Positions 1-5,661 of a DNA stretch of 5,661 nucleotides are shown piece after piece (position 1 is the stretch's first letter; each line of letters starts with the position of its first letter). A program made the position numbers and the translations under genes. The stretch spans positions 1 to 5,661 of the forward strand of contig RFHX01000169.1 of the NCBI GenBank assembly GCA_003695725.1, in the 5' to 3' direction. Source of the stretch: J061 sp003695725 [NCBI: Candidatus Schekmanbacteria bacterium] (lineage in GTDB: Bacteria; Schekmanbacteria; GWA2-38-11). Below the pieces are notes generated by a model. The model did not search any database, had not been told where the DNA came from, and was given only the letters and a program-made list of their open reading frames with translations.

Positions 1-36
1 AATTAATGCAATATATGATTTGCAGAGGATGAGAAA

Positions 37-165
37 ATGAATAAAGATAATAGATATATATTATTTCTTATTCTATTATTTGCCTTAAATTCATTTTATC
101 GCAGTTCGATAAATGAAAAAGAAAATTTGTTTCTTTTATTAAGTTGTTTTGAAAACTATAAATAG
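37..165 (+). CDS. Possible 42-residue hydrophobic leader peptide upstream of the cytochrome
   Basis: A short open frame starts at ATG 37 and ends at TAG 163-165. A purine-rich AGAGGA at 24-29 lies seven bases before the ATG and could serve as ribosome binding site. In-frame stops at 4-6 and 16-18 show it is not the tail of a longer gene. The predicted peptide has a charged start (MNKDNR), a hydrophobic stretch at about residues 7-17 (YILFLILLFAL), a polar middle and a second short hydrophobic patch (LFLLLSCF). Its stop codon overlaps the first bases of the AGGAGGA of the cytochrome gene, so a terminating ribosome would sit on that site; translational coupling or leader control is therefore conceivable. 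I recognise no family. The region is very AT-rich and the frame is short, so it could be chance. It also contains a strong inverted repeat, which may be the real functional element. Confidence 0.35.
   Translation: MNKDNRYILFLILLFALNSFYRSSINEKENLFLLLSCFENYK
90..117. promoter_or_regulatory. Imperfect inverted repeat (operator or 5' leader hairpin) upstream of the cytochrome
   Basis: Seven bases at 95-101 (TTTATCG) pair perfectly with 107-113 (CGATAAA) around a five-base centre, CAGTT. Beyond a single bulged T at 94 the pairing continues for four more bases (90-93 with 114-117), giving 11 pairs in total. No T-tract follows on either strand, so it does not look like a terminator. It lies 46 bases before the cytochrome ribosome binding site. 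It could be a dimeric regulator operator or an mRNA hairpin in the 5' leader. The choice depends on the transcription start, which I cannot place. Confidence 0.5.
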
Positions 166-170
166 GAGGA
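164..170 (+). promoter_or_regulatory. Ribosome binding site of the cytochrome gene, overlapping the leader-frame stop
   Basis: AGGAGGA is a near-perfect Shine-Dalgarno sequence six bases before ATG 177, and it fixes the cytochrome start. Its first two bases are also the last two of the TAG that ends the upstream 42-codon frame. Confidence 0.85.
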
Positions 171-176
171 ATTGCC

Positions 177-1208
177 ATGAAGAGGTTAATTGTCTTGTTG
201 CTTTCAGTAATGCTGGTAATCGGATTGGGCGCTGTAGTTTACGCAGGAGACTACCATGATGGTGCAAGTCTTGTATGTAATCAGTGCCACACAATGCATG
301 CAAGCACAGCTCACGATTATGGATCAACAAGTGGGGGATATAGTTATACTCCTGCCGAACATTTGTTAAAAGCAGGTGGCTCAACAAATGACCTATGTCT
401 CTCATGCCATGACAATGGTGTTGGTCCTGATGTGATGGGAACTAATGATACCGGTTCAACTCAAAGGTCTGCCGGTGCTCTCAATAAAGTTGGCGGTACC
501 GGTCCCTATGCAGAATATATGGGACATACGATAGGCAGCACCGATACAGCCCCCGGCGGAACTTGGAGCAACAGCAATGGATTATCCTGTGCTGATTGTC
601 ATCAACATCATGGTGCTGATTTTAATGTAGGAGATGTTGGCGGTAATACCAATATTGACAATTACAGAAATCTCTCTCCTGTTGCAGGTGGTGCAACACC
701 TACATTAGGTGTAAGTTATGCAGCAGGTACAAATGACTTGTCAAGAGACATTTTCGAAGCAGGCGTAGGTGTGAGAACGATTGCAGGTGTCAACCTTAAC
801 GAACCTAATTCGAGCAAATCCGGCATTGCTGAATTTTGCAAAAAATGTCATACCAATCTCCATGGTGATGTTGGAGGCGCTGAAATTGGCGGAAGTATTG
901 CAAATGGAGCTTTTATTCGCCATCCTGCGGCAGGTGTTGATATAGGCGACATTGGAGGCGGACATTCAAGTCTTGACCAGCTGAATTCCATCAACAATCC
1001 TGTAAGAGTTATGGACCCTGATGGTTCATGGACGGCAGGTGCTTATGATGGAAATGAAACACCAACCTGTTTAACCTGCCATAGAGCTCATGGAAATGGG
1101 AACAGCTTTGGACTTATATATCAGGCAGGAACTTCAACAATCACAGAAGACGGTGATGGTACAAATGTAAGAGACCTTTGCAACAACTGCCATATTCAAG
1201 GCAGCTAA
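177..1208 (+). CDS. Secreted OmcS-like hexaheme c-type cytochrome
   Basis: The 343-residue product is an exported electron-transfer protein. A Sec signal peptide (MKR, hydrophobic core about 4-20, probable cleavage after V-Y-A23) precedes six CxxCH heme-attachment motifs at residues 34-38, 74-78, 138-142, 221-225, 298-302 and 335-339. Extra histidines suited to bis-His ligation occur at 41 (CHTMH), 117 (GHT), 144/145 (CHQHHG), 229 (CHTNLHG), 249 (IRHP) and 305 (CHRAHG). Order, contexts and the closing LCNNCH resemble, from memory, Geobacter OmcS (about 430 residues, six hemes), the subunit of extracellular cytochrome filaments; this protein is shorter. The stretches between hemes are rich in Gly, Asn and Thr, and a GD[V/I]GG motif occurs at 152, 230 and 257. 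The start is set by AGGAGGA six bases upstream. The gene stands alone between its leader and a strong terminator, with no porin or maturation genes beside it. Multiheme identity is certain. OmcS kinship is likely. Filament formation and extracellular location are inferred; a periplasmic shuttle is the alternative. Confidence 0.95.
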   Translation: MKRLIVLLLSVMLVIGLGAVVYAGDYHDGASLVCNQCHTMHASTAHDYGSTSGGYSYTPAEHLLKAGGSTNDLCLSCHDNGVGPDVMGTNDTGSTQRSAGALNKVGGTGPYAEYMGHTIGSTDTAPGGTWSNSNGLSCADCHQHHGADFNVGDVGGNTNIDNYRNLSPVAGGATPTLGVSYAAGTNDLSRDIFEAGVGVRTIAGVNLNEPNSSKSGIAEFCKKCHTNLHGDVGGAEIGGSIANGAFIRHPAAGVDIGDIGGGHSSLDQLNSINNPVRVMDPDGSWTAGAYDGNETPTCLTCHRAHGNGNSFGLIYQAGTSTITEDGDGTNVRDLCNNCHIQGS

Positions 1209-1224
1209 AGTGAAGGACTTTCAG

Positions 1225-1253
1225 AAAGGAGGGGGAAACCCCTCCTTTTTTTT
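1225..1253 (+). terminator. Rho-independent terminator of the cytochrome gene
   Basis: GGAGGGG (1228-1234) pairs perfectly with CCCCTCC (1239-1245) around a GAAA tetraloop. AAA (1225-1227) can extend the stem against the first Ts, and eight Ts run from 1246 to 1253. It begins 17 bases after the cytochrome stop, so the cytochrome transcript should end here and the downstream genes need their own promoter. Confidence 0.93.
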
Positions 1254-1323
1254 GTCATAAAATTACAAAGTTATATCAAACATAACCTCTCCCTTCTTTC
1301 GACAATCTAAAAAAGAATATCTC

Positions 1324-1351
1324 TTGACCACTTTCCAGAAAAAGGTAAAAA
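1324..1351 (+). promoter_or_regulatory. Weak candidate sigma-70 promoter for the flavoprotein-methyltransferase operon
   Basis: TTGACC (1324-1329) matches five of six bases of the -35 consensus. After a 16-base spacer comes TAAAAA (1346-1351), four of six for the -10 box. A promoter must exist in this 206-base spacer because a strong terminator lies before it. The -10 is poor, however, and the TCTAAT at 1355 is too far from the -35 (25 bases). The rest of the spacer holds nothing I can name. Confidence 0.25.
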
Positions 1352-1363
1352 GAATCTAATAAT

Positions 1364-1384
1364 ATTTCAATCAGTCATTTCAAT
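1364..1384 (+). repeat. Short direct repeat in the leader of the flavoprotein gene
   Basis: ATTTCAAT occurs at 1364-1371 and again at 1377-1384, a 13-base period, just before the ribosome binding site of the flavoprotein gene. Two copies of an AT-rich octamer can arise by chance; a regulator site is only a possibility. Confidence 0.25.
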
Positions 1385-1414
1385 ACAACTTAATAGATAA
1401 GGAGATTAAAAGAA

Positions 1415-2026
1415 ATGAAAGTTCTTGGTTTTTGTGGCAGTCCCCGCAAAGGCGGCAACAGTGATGTTATGACAGACACATTTTTAAAAGGTGCAGAATC
1501 CGTTGGAGCTGAAATTAAAAAATTTTTTCTTGCAGAACTTGATATAAGACAATGCCAAGGATGTTTTAGAAACTGTATGCTTGGTCCAGAAAACAGATGC
1601 AAAATTCACAGAGATGACATGGATATAATCATTCCTGAAATGATTTCAGCTGATGTTATGCTTTTTACTTCTCCTCTCTACTGCGCCATATACTCAGCTA
1701 TTATGGCAAGGTTCCTTGAACGATGTCTCCCATTCTGGGAAGTAGAAATTACTGGCGAACCCGGAATTCCTGAATCATATAATATTCTCAGCAATCCAGT
1801 CAAAGGTAAAAAGGCAGTCATAGGAATAGTTCATGATTTCAAAATACCTCAAGTTGCCGATTTGGCATTCAAAGCCTTTGAGCATAATATCGCAGAAATA
1901 TATATGATGAATATTGTAGCTAAACTTCATGTCACAGATGTCAGGGATGTAGGCGATATAAATCAAAAAAAGGAAGAACTCGATAAGATATTTGAAACAG
2001 CCAAAAGGATTGTTGCTGAAGGATAA
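1415..2026 (+). CDS. Iron-sulfur flavoprotein / NADPH-dependent FMN reductase family protein
   Basis: The 203-residue product is a cytoplasmic redox protein of the flavodoxin-like FMN reductase family. It starts with beta-strand 1 and the FMN phosphate loop GSPRKGGNS (residues 8-16). The second flavin-binding segment, TSPLY followed by S94 and the FLER helix, spans about 85-103. Between them is a cysteine cluster C47-x2-C50-x3-C54-x7-C62, located where iron-sulfur flavoproteins (Isf type, usually Cx2Cx2Cx4-7C) bind a 4Fe-4S cluster. It is followed by the HRDDM stretch usual in this group. Known relatives pass electrons between ferredoxin or NAD(P)H and small acceptors; the actual partner is unknown here. 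AAGGAG at 1399-1404, ten bases before the ATG, supports the start. It is the first gene of an operon with the methyltransferase nine bases downstream. The middle cysteine gap of three is one residue longer than the pattern I recall, so cluster binding is probable but unproven. Confidence 0.88.
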   Translation: MKVLGFCGSPRKGGNSDVMTDTFLKGAESVGAEIKKFFLAELDIRQCQGCFRNCMLGPENRCKIHRDDMDIIIPEMISADVMLFTSPLYCAIYSAIMARFLERCLPFWEVEITGEPGIPESYNILSNPVKGKKAVIGIVHDFKIPQVADLAFKAFEHNIAEIYMMNIVAKLHVTDVRDVGDINQKKEELDKIFETAKRIVAEG

Positions 2027-2035
2027 GATTATTTA

Positions 2036-3088
2036 ATGCCAAAAGATAGATCAAAGGAAGATTTTCAATTTAAAATTCTTTCTATATACACAGGCGCTGT
2101 TTTGACAAATTTAATTCAGATCGGTTATGAAACAGGGTTATTTGAAGAAGCGGCAAAAGGTGATTTCACAGTTGAAGAATTAAGTACTCGCCTCGGTTTA
2201 TCTAAAAGATATCTCCAAGAATGGCTTAATGCAATGGCTGCAGCAGAGATATTTCATTACAATTCTGAGGCTAAAACATATAGCTTGCCACAAAATCGTG
2301 CTTCATTTCTCACAGGAGAAAAAGCAAAAAACCTTTGTCCTCATAGCAAAATGCTCAATAGTTTTGGGAAACTACTTCCTAAACTAATAAGATGCTTTAA
2401 AGAGGGAGGAGGAATTCCTTATTCAGATTTTCGCCCTGAATTCACAGACTGTATGGATGATGTATGGAGAAGAATATTTGATGAGCTCCTCAATGACGGC
2501 TTCATAGGAGCCGTTGAGGGGCTGAAAAATAGACTGAAAAAAGGGATTAATGTCCTCGATATAGGATGCGGCACAGGTCACGCAACAAATGTACTTGCTA
2601 AAAAATACCCAAACTCCCTCTTTAAAGGTTACGATATCGCCAAAGATGCAATAGAGAAAGCAAAGATTGAAGCTAAAGAGATGAATCTCTCCAACTCCAA
2701 CTTCGAAGTAATGGATGTATCTAAACTGCCATCAAAACCTAAATTCGATTTAATTACAGCATTTGACACAATCCATGACCAAGCAAAACCTCTTGATGTA
2801 TTGAGGAATGTAAAGAATGCTCTCAGAAATGACGGCATCTTTCTTATGATTGAATTCAAATTTTCAAGTGACTTGAAAAATAACCTCAACAATCCTCTTT
2901 CTTCACTCTATTATGGAATTAGCCTTATGCATTGTCTGCCTGTCTCAATTGCTGAAGGCGGCCCCGGATTAGGTGCAATGTGGGGAATAGAAAAAGCGAA
3001 AGGAATGCTTCTTGCAGCAGGATTTACAAATGTAAAACTTCTTGATTCACCGAGACCTCAAAACTGCATATTCGTTTGCAGGAAATAG
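2036..3088 (+). CDS. SAM-dependent methyltransferase with N-terminal winged-helix domain
   Basis: The 350-residue protein is a class I methyltransferase. Residues about 12-90 form a helical/winged-helix dimerisation domain (IGYETGLFEEA, then FTVEELSTRLGLSKRYLQEWLNAM). The catalytic Rossmann domain starts near 170 with motif I, VLDIGCGTGHA (173-183), which binds SAM. The acidic residue D200 in GYD should hold the ribose, MDVSKLP (226-232) contacts adenine, and FDLITAFDTIHD (237-248) is motif IV. The C-terminal AEGGPGLGAMWG (306-317) followed by a LLAAGF helix is characteristic, as I recall, of the Rv2258c-like group. Members of this fold methylate small molecules, but the substrate cannot be read here. 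AAGGA at 2019-2023 lies inside the end of the flavoprotein gene, 12 bases before the ATG, so translation of the two is probably coupled. The pairing suggests a shared small-molecule pathway, but that is inference. Confidence 0.9.
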   Translation: MPKDRSKEDFQFKILSIYTGAVLTNLIQIGYETGLFEEAAKGDFTVEELSTRLGLSKRYLQEWLNAMAAAEIFHYNSEAKTYSLPQNRASFLTGEKAKNLCPHSKMLNSFGKLLPKLIRCFKEGGGIPYSDFRPEFTDCMDDVWRRIFDELLNDGFIGAVEGLKNRLKKGINVLDIGCGTGHATNVLAKKYPNSLFKGYDIAKDAIEKAKIEAKEMNLSNSNFEVMDVSKLPSKPKFDLITAFDTIHDQAKPLDVLRNVKNALRNDGIFLMIEFKFSSDLKNNLNNPLSSLYYGISLMHCLPVSIAEGGPGLGAMWGIEKAKGMLLAAGFTNVKLLDSPRPQNCIFVCRK

Positions 3089-3140
3089 ATTTTGATAATA
3101 CCACAAATTTAATCTTACCAGTTGAGTCGTTTACTTTATT

Positions 3141-3169
3141 TTTACTTTTGAAAATTTGTAATGTAAAAT
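3141..3169 (+). promoter_or_regulatory. Candidate sigma-70 promoter for the sulfatase-fold gene
   Basis: TTTACT (3141-3146, four of six -35 bases) and TAAAAT (3164-3169, five of six -10 bases) are separated by 17 bases and end 22 bases before ATG 3192. The surrounding gap is extremely AT-rich, so chance matches are common. Read-through from the methyltransferase is equally possible, since no terminator is visible between the two genes. Confidence 0.3.
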
Positions 3170-3191
3170 TATTTGGGTATTTTTAAAGAAA

Positions 3192-5228
3192 ATGAAAAAT
3201 AATACATTCTGCTCAAAAGAAATAATAAATGTCGCCTTTATATTGTCAGTCATCTGCGGGCTTCTTGATTCACTATTGGAGGCACCATCTGAATTCTACT
3301 CAATGAGTTTTTTGCTCTTTCCAACAATTATTACATCCATCTGTTATTTTATCTCTTATTCCCTTCTTCTTTTATGCTTCAATATGTTTCTAAATAAAAA
3401 AGACATACAAAAACTTCCTGCCGCTATATCCCTCGGGATTTTGATTGAAATAATTTTTCTCAAATATTCACCTCTCCCTAACTACCTTTCTTTCATAATA
3501 GGGACCGGATTGTGGCAAAAAATTGCAATTTTTTTTCTCTGCCCATTAGTTGTAGTTGTTTTAACTTATTATTCAGCTCTAAAAATCGTAGCCAATGAAA
3601 AGCTTTTATCGCTATGCACTAAAAGTATCTATATAATCACTGTAATTCTTCTGGAAACTTTAATCTTTCTTTGGCTTTTGCGTTACAATGATTATTATAA
3701 TCTTATAAAGTATTGTTTTTATCTATTTGTTATCATCATCACCATTTCATTTTTCCTGAAAAGAAACGAAGGATTTCTAAAAAAGACCATATATTTTATA
3801 TGTCTTGCTTATATCTTTGGCACTTTCATCTCTTTCATAGGTGAAAACATTCATAGATATTACAACTCAGCTTCATTCAACAATCATAAAATAAAGCATA
3901 TAATTCTGGTTATAGATGACACTCTCAGGGCTGATGCACTATCCTGTTATAATAGAAAAGCAAAAGTGAAAACTCCAAATATTGACAATTTTTCAAAAGA
4001 CTCTTTTCTATTTGAGAATGCCATTTCATCTGCATCGTGGACTTTACCTGCTATAGCTTCAATAATGACCGGATTTCCTCCCTCTGTGCATGTTGTAACA
4101 ACTGTCAACAGAAAACTTTCAGATAATTTTCAAACTCTTGCAGAAAGATTGCAAAAGGCGGGGTACTTAACATCAGCTTTAGGATATAATGCTGTTCTTA
4201 ACCGCTCTATCAATATTTCACAAGGATTTAGCGAATACAATTTTTTCCCTAAATGGTATGGATTCTCCTTTGGGAAAGATGTTTTAAAGAAATTATTTTC
4301 CCAATTATTCATCTCAAAACCATCAACCGAAAAATTGACCGATATGGCTATAAATTGGCTTAAATCAAACAAAGATAAGGATTTTTTTCTTTGGCTTCAT
4401 TATTTCGACCCTCACCTTCCTTATTCTCCTCCACACAAATATCTTACCGCTAAAAAGAAACCGCCGAGTATGGATGAATCATTAATAAGCCGCGATCCTA
4501 TACGGTTTGGGAAATTTAAACCAAACCAAAAAGAAAAAGAATGGATAAAAACCCTTTATAAAGCTGAAGTCTCTTATGTAGATGATAACTTTGGAAGATT
4601 AATTAATGCTTTGAAGAATTTAAACCTATATGACAATTCACTGATTATCTTCACTAGCGACCATGGAGAAGAATTTTGGGAACATAACGGATTTGAACAT
4701 GGCCATACAGTTTACAATGAACTTTTAAAAGTTCCTCTCTTAATTAAAATGCCTCATTCAATTTCCCAAAAAATCCTTGATATTCCTGTTTCCACCTCTT
4801 ATCTAATGCCTACGATATTGGACCAATGCGGAATAAAATATGAAAAAGAAAATTTTTTCAAATCACTTTCTCCTTTACTCTCATCAAATATCACCTCGTA
4901 CAATAAGGAGCCAATAATATCTATTAATGTATTCAGTCCTCTCAGAGTCCAACGAGCAATTACCTTTAATGGGTTTAAATATATCTCTGTTAAAGTAGAA
5001 AAAAATAAGCCAACAGAAGAACTTTATAATTTGGCAGATGACCCTCTAGAAAAACATTCTATTGCAGATATTTTCCCTGAAAAAGTTGAGGAAGCCAAAA
5101 GAATTTTTACCAGATTCGATAAAACTTCTAAAGAACTAAGAGAAAAATACAATGTTATAAAACGAGAAGAAATTTCGCTTAACAAAAATGTAATCCGTGA
5201 ATTGAAGACTTTAGGCTACATCCATTAA
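3192..5228 (+). CDS. Membrane-anchored sulfatase-fold (alkaline phosphatase superfamily) hydrolase/transferase
   Basis: The 678-residue protein has an N-terminal membrane region with about seven hydrophobic segments (roughly 11-29, 38-66, 76-90, 112-130, 145-164, 172-189, 198-216). A catalytic domain follows from about 235, probably outside the cytoplasmic membrane. The sulfatase fold is marked by IILVIDDTLRADALSCYN (metal ligands D242/D243), SWTLPAIASIMTG (283-295), WLHYFDPHLPYSPP (401-414), FTSDHGEEF (487-495, metal ligands D490/H491) and EHGHTVYNELLKVPLLI (502-518). LYNLADDPLE (611-620) and a final LKTLGYI are also usual for this group. The residue in the nucleophile position is T284, within T-L-P-A-I. 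It is not the Cys or Ser of C/S-x-P-x-R that is matured to formylglycine, so phospho- or phosphoethanolamine-type transfer on envelope lipids or glycans is as likely as sulfate ester hydrolysis. The ATG has no good ribosome binding site. The next internal Met (38) would remove the first membrane segment, so I keep this start. Confidence 0.88.
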   Translation: MKNNTFCSKEIINVAFILSVICGLLDSLLEAPSEFYSMSFLLFPTIITSICYFISYSLLLLCFNMFLNKKDIQKLPAAISLGILIEIIFLKYSPLPNYLSFIIGTGLWQKIAIFFLCPLVVVVLTYYSALKIVANEKLLSLCTKSIYIITVILLETLIFLWLLRYNDYYNLIKYCFYLFVIIITISFFLKRNEGFLKKTIYFICLAYIFGTFISFIGENIHRYYNSASFNNHKIKHIILVIDDTLRADALSCYNRKAKVKTPNIDNFSKDSFLFENAISSASWTLPAIASIMTGFPPSVHVVTTVNRKLSDNFQTLAERLQKAGYLTSALGYNAVLNRSINISQGFSEYNFFPKWYGFSFGKDVLKKLFSQLFISKPSTEKLTDMAINWLKSNKDKDFFLWLHYFDPHLPYSPPHKYLTAKKKPPSMDESLISRDPIRFGKFKPNQKEKEWIKTLYKAEVSYVDDNFGRLINALKNLNLYDNSLIIFTSDHGEEFWEHNGFEHGHTVYNELLKVPLLIKMPHSISQKILDIPVSTSYLMPTILDQCGIKYEKENFFKSLSPLLSSNITSYNKEPIISINVFSPLRVQRAITFNGFKYISVKVEKNKPTEELYNLADDPLEKHSIADIFPEKVEEAKRIFTRFDKTSKELREKYNVIKREEISLNKNVIRELKTLGYIH

Positions 5229-5323
5229 TTAATACTAAAGAAAAAAATCTTTCAGTTTGTTGACATAGAAGTCAAAATTAGTAAGCGCATCTTGAAAAAG
5301 ACTGTTATGGGGGAAACAAAGTC

Positions 5324-5335
5324 GCTTATATAAGC
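5324..5335. repeat. Perfect 12-base palindrome between convergent genes
   Basis: GCTTATATAAGC reads the same on both strands. It lies between the 3' ends of the sulfatase-fold gene and the - strand dehydrogenase, so it is not in a promoter position for either. One such palindrome is expected by chance in a window of this size, so a role is doubtful. Confidence 0.3.
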
Positions 5336-5354
5336 AATTGTGTCAGGAATCATC

Positions 5355-5377
5355 ATAAACCCAAATTTTCGGTTTAT
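5355..5377. repeat. Small stem-loop in the convergent intergenic region
   Basis: ATAAACC (5355-5361) pairs with GGTTTAT (5371-5377) around a nine-base loop. No T-run follows directly on either strand, so it is not a standard intrinsic terminator. It could still protect or end transcripts of the flanking convergent genes. The surrounding stretch 5229-5486 shows no convincing gene. Confidence 0.35.
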
Positions 5378-5486
5378 AGGAAACAGCGCAAAGGTAAAAA
5401 AAGAACTGTTTTATTTCTTGTTTCAATAGCTCTCATGGCATCGACTCGACAAATACTTGCAGTAAAAGCAATTCTTTGAAAAAACC

Positions 5487-5661
5487 TCACGCAAGACCTG
5501 TTAATCTCTCACTCAATTCCCAAAATTCTTTCTGAAGTTTTTTGTCTTTACATTTCTTAGAAATATCCTTAATCGAACATTTTTCAAAGTACTCCCCGCT
5601 AATTCCTTCGACCTCTTCAGATGTAGCTACATAAATACTGGTTTTTGCGCCTTCTTCTGGT
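5487..5661 (-). CDS. Short-chain dehydrogenase/reductase, C-terminal fragment (retinol-dehydrogenase-like)
   Basis: Reading the - strand from the right edge, 57 codons stay open to the TGA at 5489-5487. The gene is cut by the window edge, and its start and NAD(P)-binding Rossmann part lie outside. The visible tail begins PEEGAKTSIYVATS, continues EVEGISGEYFEKC and ends FWELSERLTGLA. This is the usual C-terminus of retinol-dehydrogenase/protochlorophyllide-reductase-like SDR proteins: the P-E-E-G-A helix, the S-G-x-Y-F strand and the W-x-x-S-x-x-L-T-G-L end. Such enzymes reduce or oxidise carbonyl/alcohol groups with NAD(P)H. The catalytic Tyr-x-x-x-Lys is not in view, so activity cannot be judged. 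The gene converges on the sulfatase-fold gene and so is not in its operon. Identification rests on recalled family patterns in a short fragment. Confidence 0.82.
   Translation of the reverse strand, partial: PEEGAKTSIYVATSEEVEGISGEYFEKCSIKDISKKCKDKKLQKEFWELSERLTGLA

Noticed and set aside
139-405. 88-codon frame on the - strand across the cytochrome start
   Set aside because: It lies antisense over the signal peptide and first two heme motifs of a certain gene, shows no family features and has no ribosome binding site worth noting.
741-965. 74-codon - strand frame inside the cytochrome gene
   Set aside because: Antisense shadow of the coding sequence around heme 4.
1270-1286. GTTAT/ATAAC dyad after the cytochrome terminator
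   Set aside because: Five-base A/T-rich arms with a seven-base spacer are expected by chance here.
1390-1602. 70-codon - strand frame over the start of the flavoprotein gene
   Set aside because: Shadow of a well-supported gene; no recognisable motifs.
2629-2892. 87-codon - strand frame inside the methyltransferase
   Set aside because: Antisense to conserved motif IV and its surroundings; composition reflects the complement of the real gene.
3103-3159. ACAAATTT (3103-3110) and AAATTTGT (3152-3159) as inverted repeat before the sulfatase-fold gene
   Set aside because: The arms are 41 bases apart and of low complexity in an extremely AT-rich gap, so chance is the simpler explanation.
4130-4372. 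80-codon - strand frame inside the sulfatase-fold gene
   Set aside because: Shadow frame inside a continuous conserved domain.
5237-5252. AAAGA/TCTTT dyad just after the sulfatase-fold stop, considered as a terminator
   Set aside because: Only five A/T-rich pairs, and no T-run follows on the + strand; too weak to call.
5260-5275. TTGACA at 5260-5265 considered as a -35 box, and the TTGAC/GTCAA dyad around it
   Set aside because: No acceptable -10 box occurs 15-19 bases downstream and no gene starts there; the five-base arms are within chance.

Overview
The window is AT-rich bacterial DNA with five recognisable protein-coding genes. Four are complete on the + strand: a secreted hexaheme c-type cytochrome (177-1208), an iron-sulfur flavoprotein of the NADPH-dependent FMN reductase/flavodoxin-like family (1415-2026), a SAM-dependent methyltransferase with an N-terminal winged-helix domain (2036-3088), and a membrane-anchored sulfatase/phosphotransferase-fold enzyme (3192-5228). 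The fifth is the C-terminal end of a short-chain dehydrogenase of the retinol-dehydrogenase type, on the - strand and running off the right edge (5487-5661). No rRNA, tRNA, CRISPR array or insertion sequence was seen. Clear AGGAGG-type ribosome binding sites, a classical GC-stem/poly-T terminator, a Sec-exported multiheme cytochrome and a cysteine-rich flavoprotein suggest an anaerobic or facultative bacterium with extracellular or periplasmic electron transfer. A Desulfobacterota, Nitrospirota or similar candidate-phylum lineage is plausible, but the window does not settle the taxonomy.

Layout. Positions 1-176 are the leader of the cytochrome gene. This leader holds a strong imperfect inverted repeat (90-117) and a 42-codon open frame (37-165) with its own Shine-Dalgarno-like sequence. 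The stop codon of that frame overlaps the cytochrome's ribosome binding site. The cytochrome is closed off by a strong intrinsic terminator (1225-1253), so it is an independent unit. After a 206-base spacer come the flavoprotein and methyltransferase, nine bases apart and evidently one operon. A 103-base AT-rich gap with a candidate promoter precedes the sulfatase-fold gene. The 258 bases from 5229 to 5486 lie between two convergent genes and hold only small dyads and no convincing gene.

The most interesting item is the cytochrome. Its six CxxCH motifs, their order, and at least six additional histidines in matching local contexts resemble, as recalled, OmcS of Geobacter sulfurreducens, the hexaheme protein that polymerises into extracellular cytochrome nanowires. 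The match includes the CHTMH motif near the mature N-terminus. In OmcS the second histidine of that motif ligates a heme in the neighbouring subunit. The protein here is about 90 residues shorter. I infer that it is a compact OmcS-type filament candidate, controlled by an unusual leader. The other genes show no obvious functional link to it.
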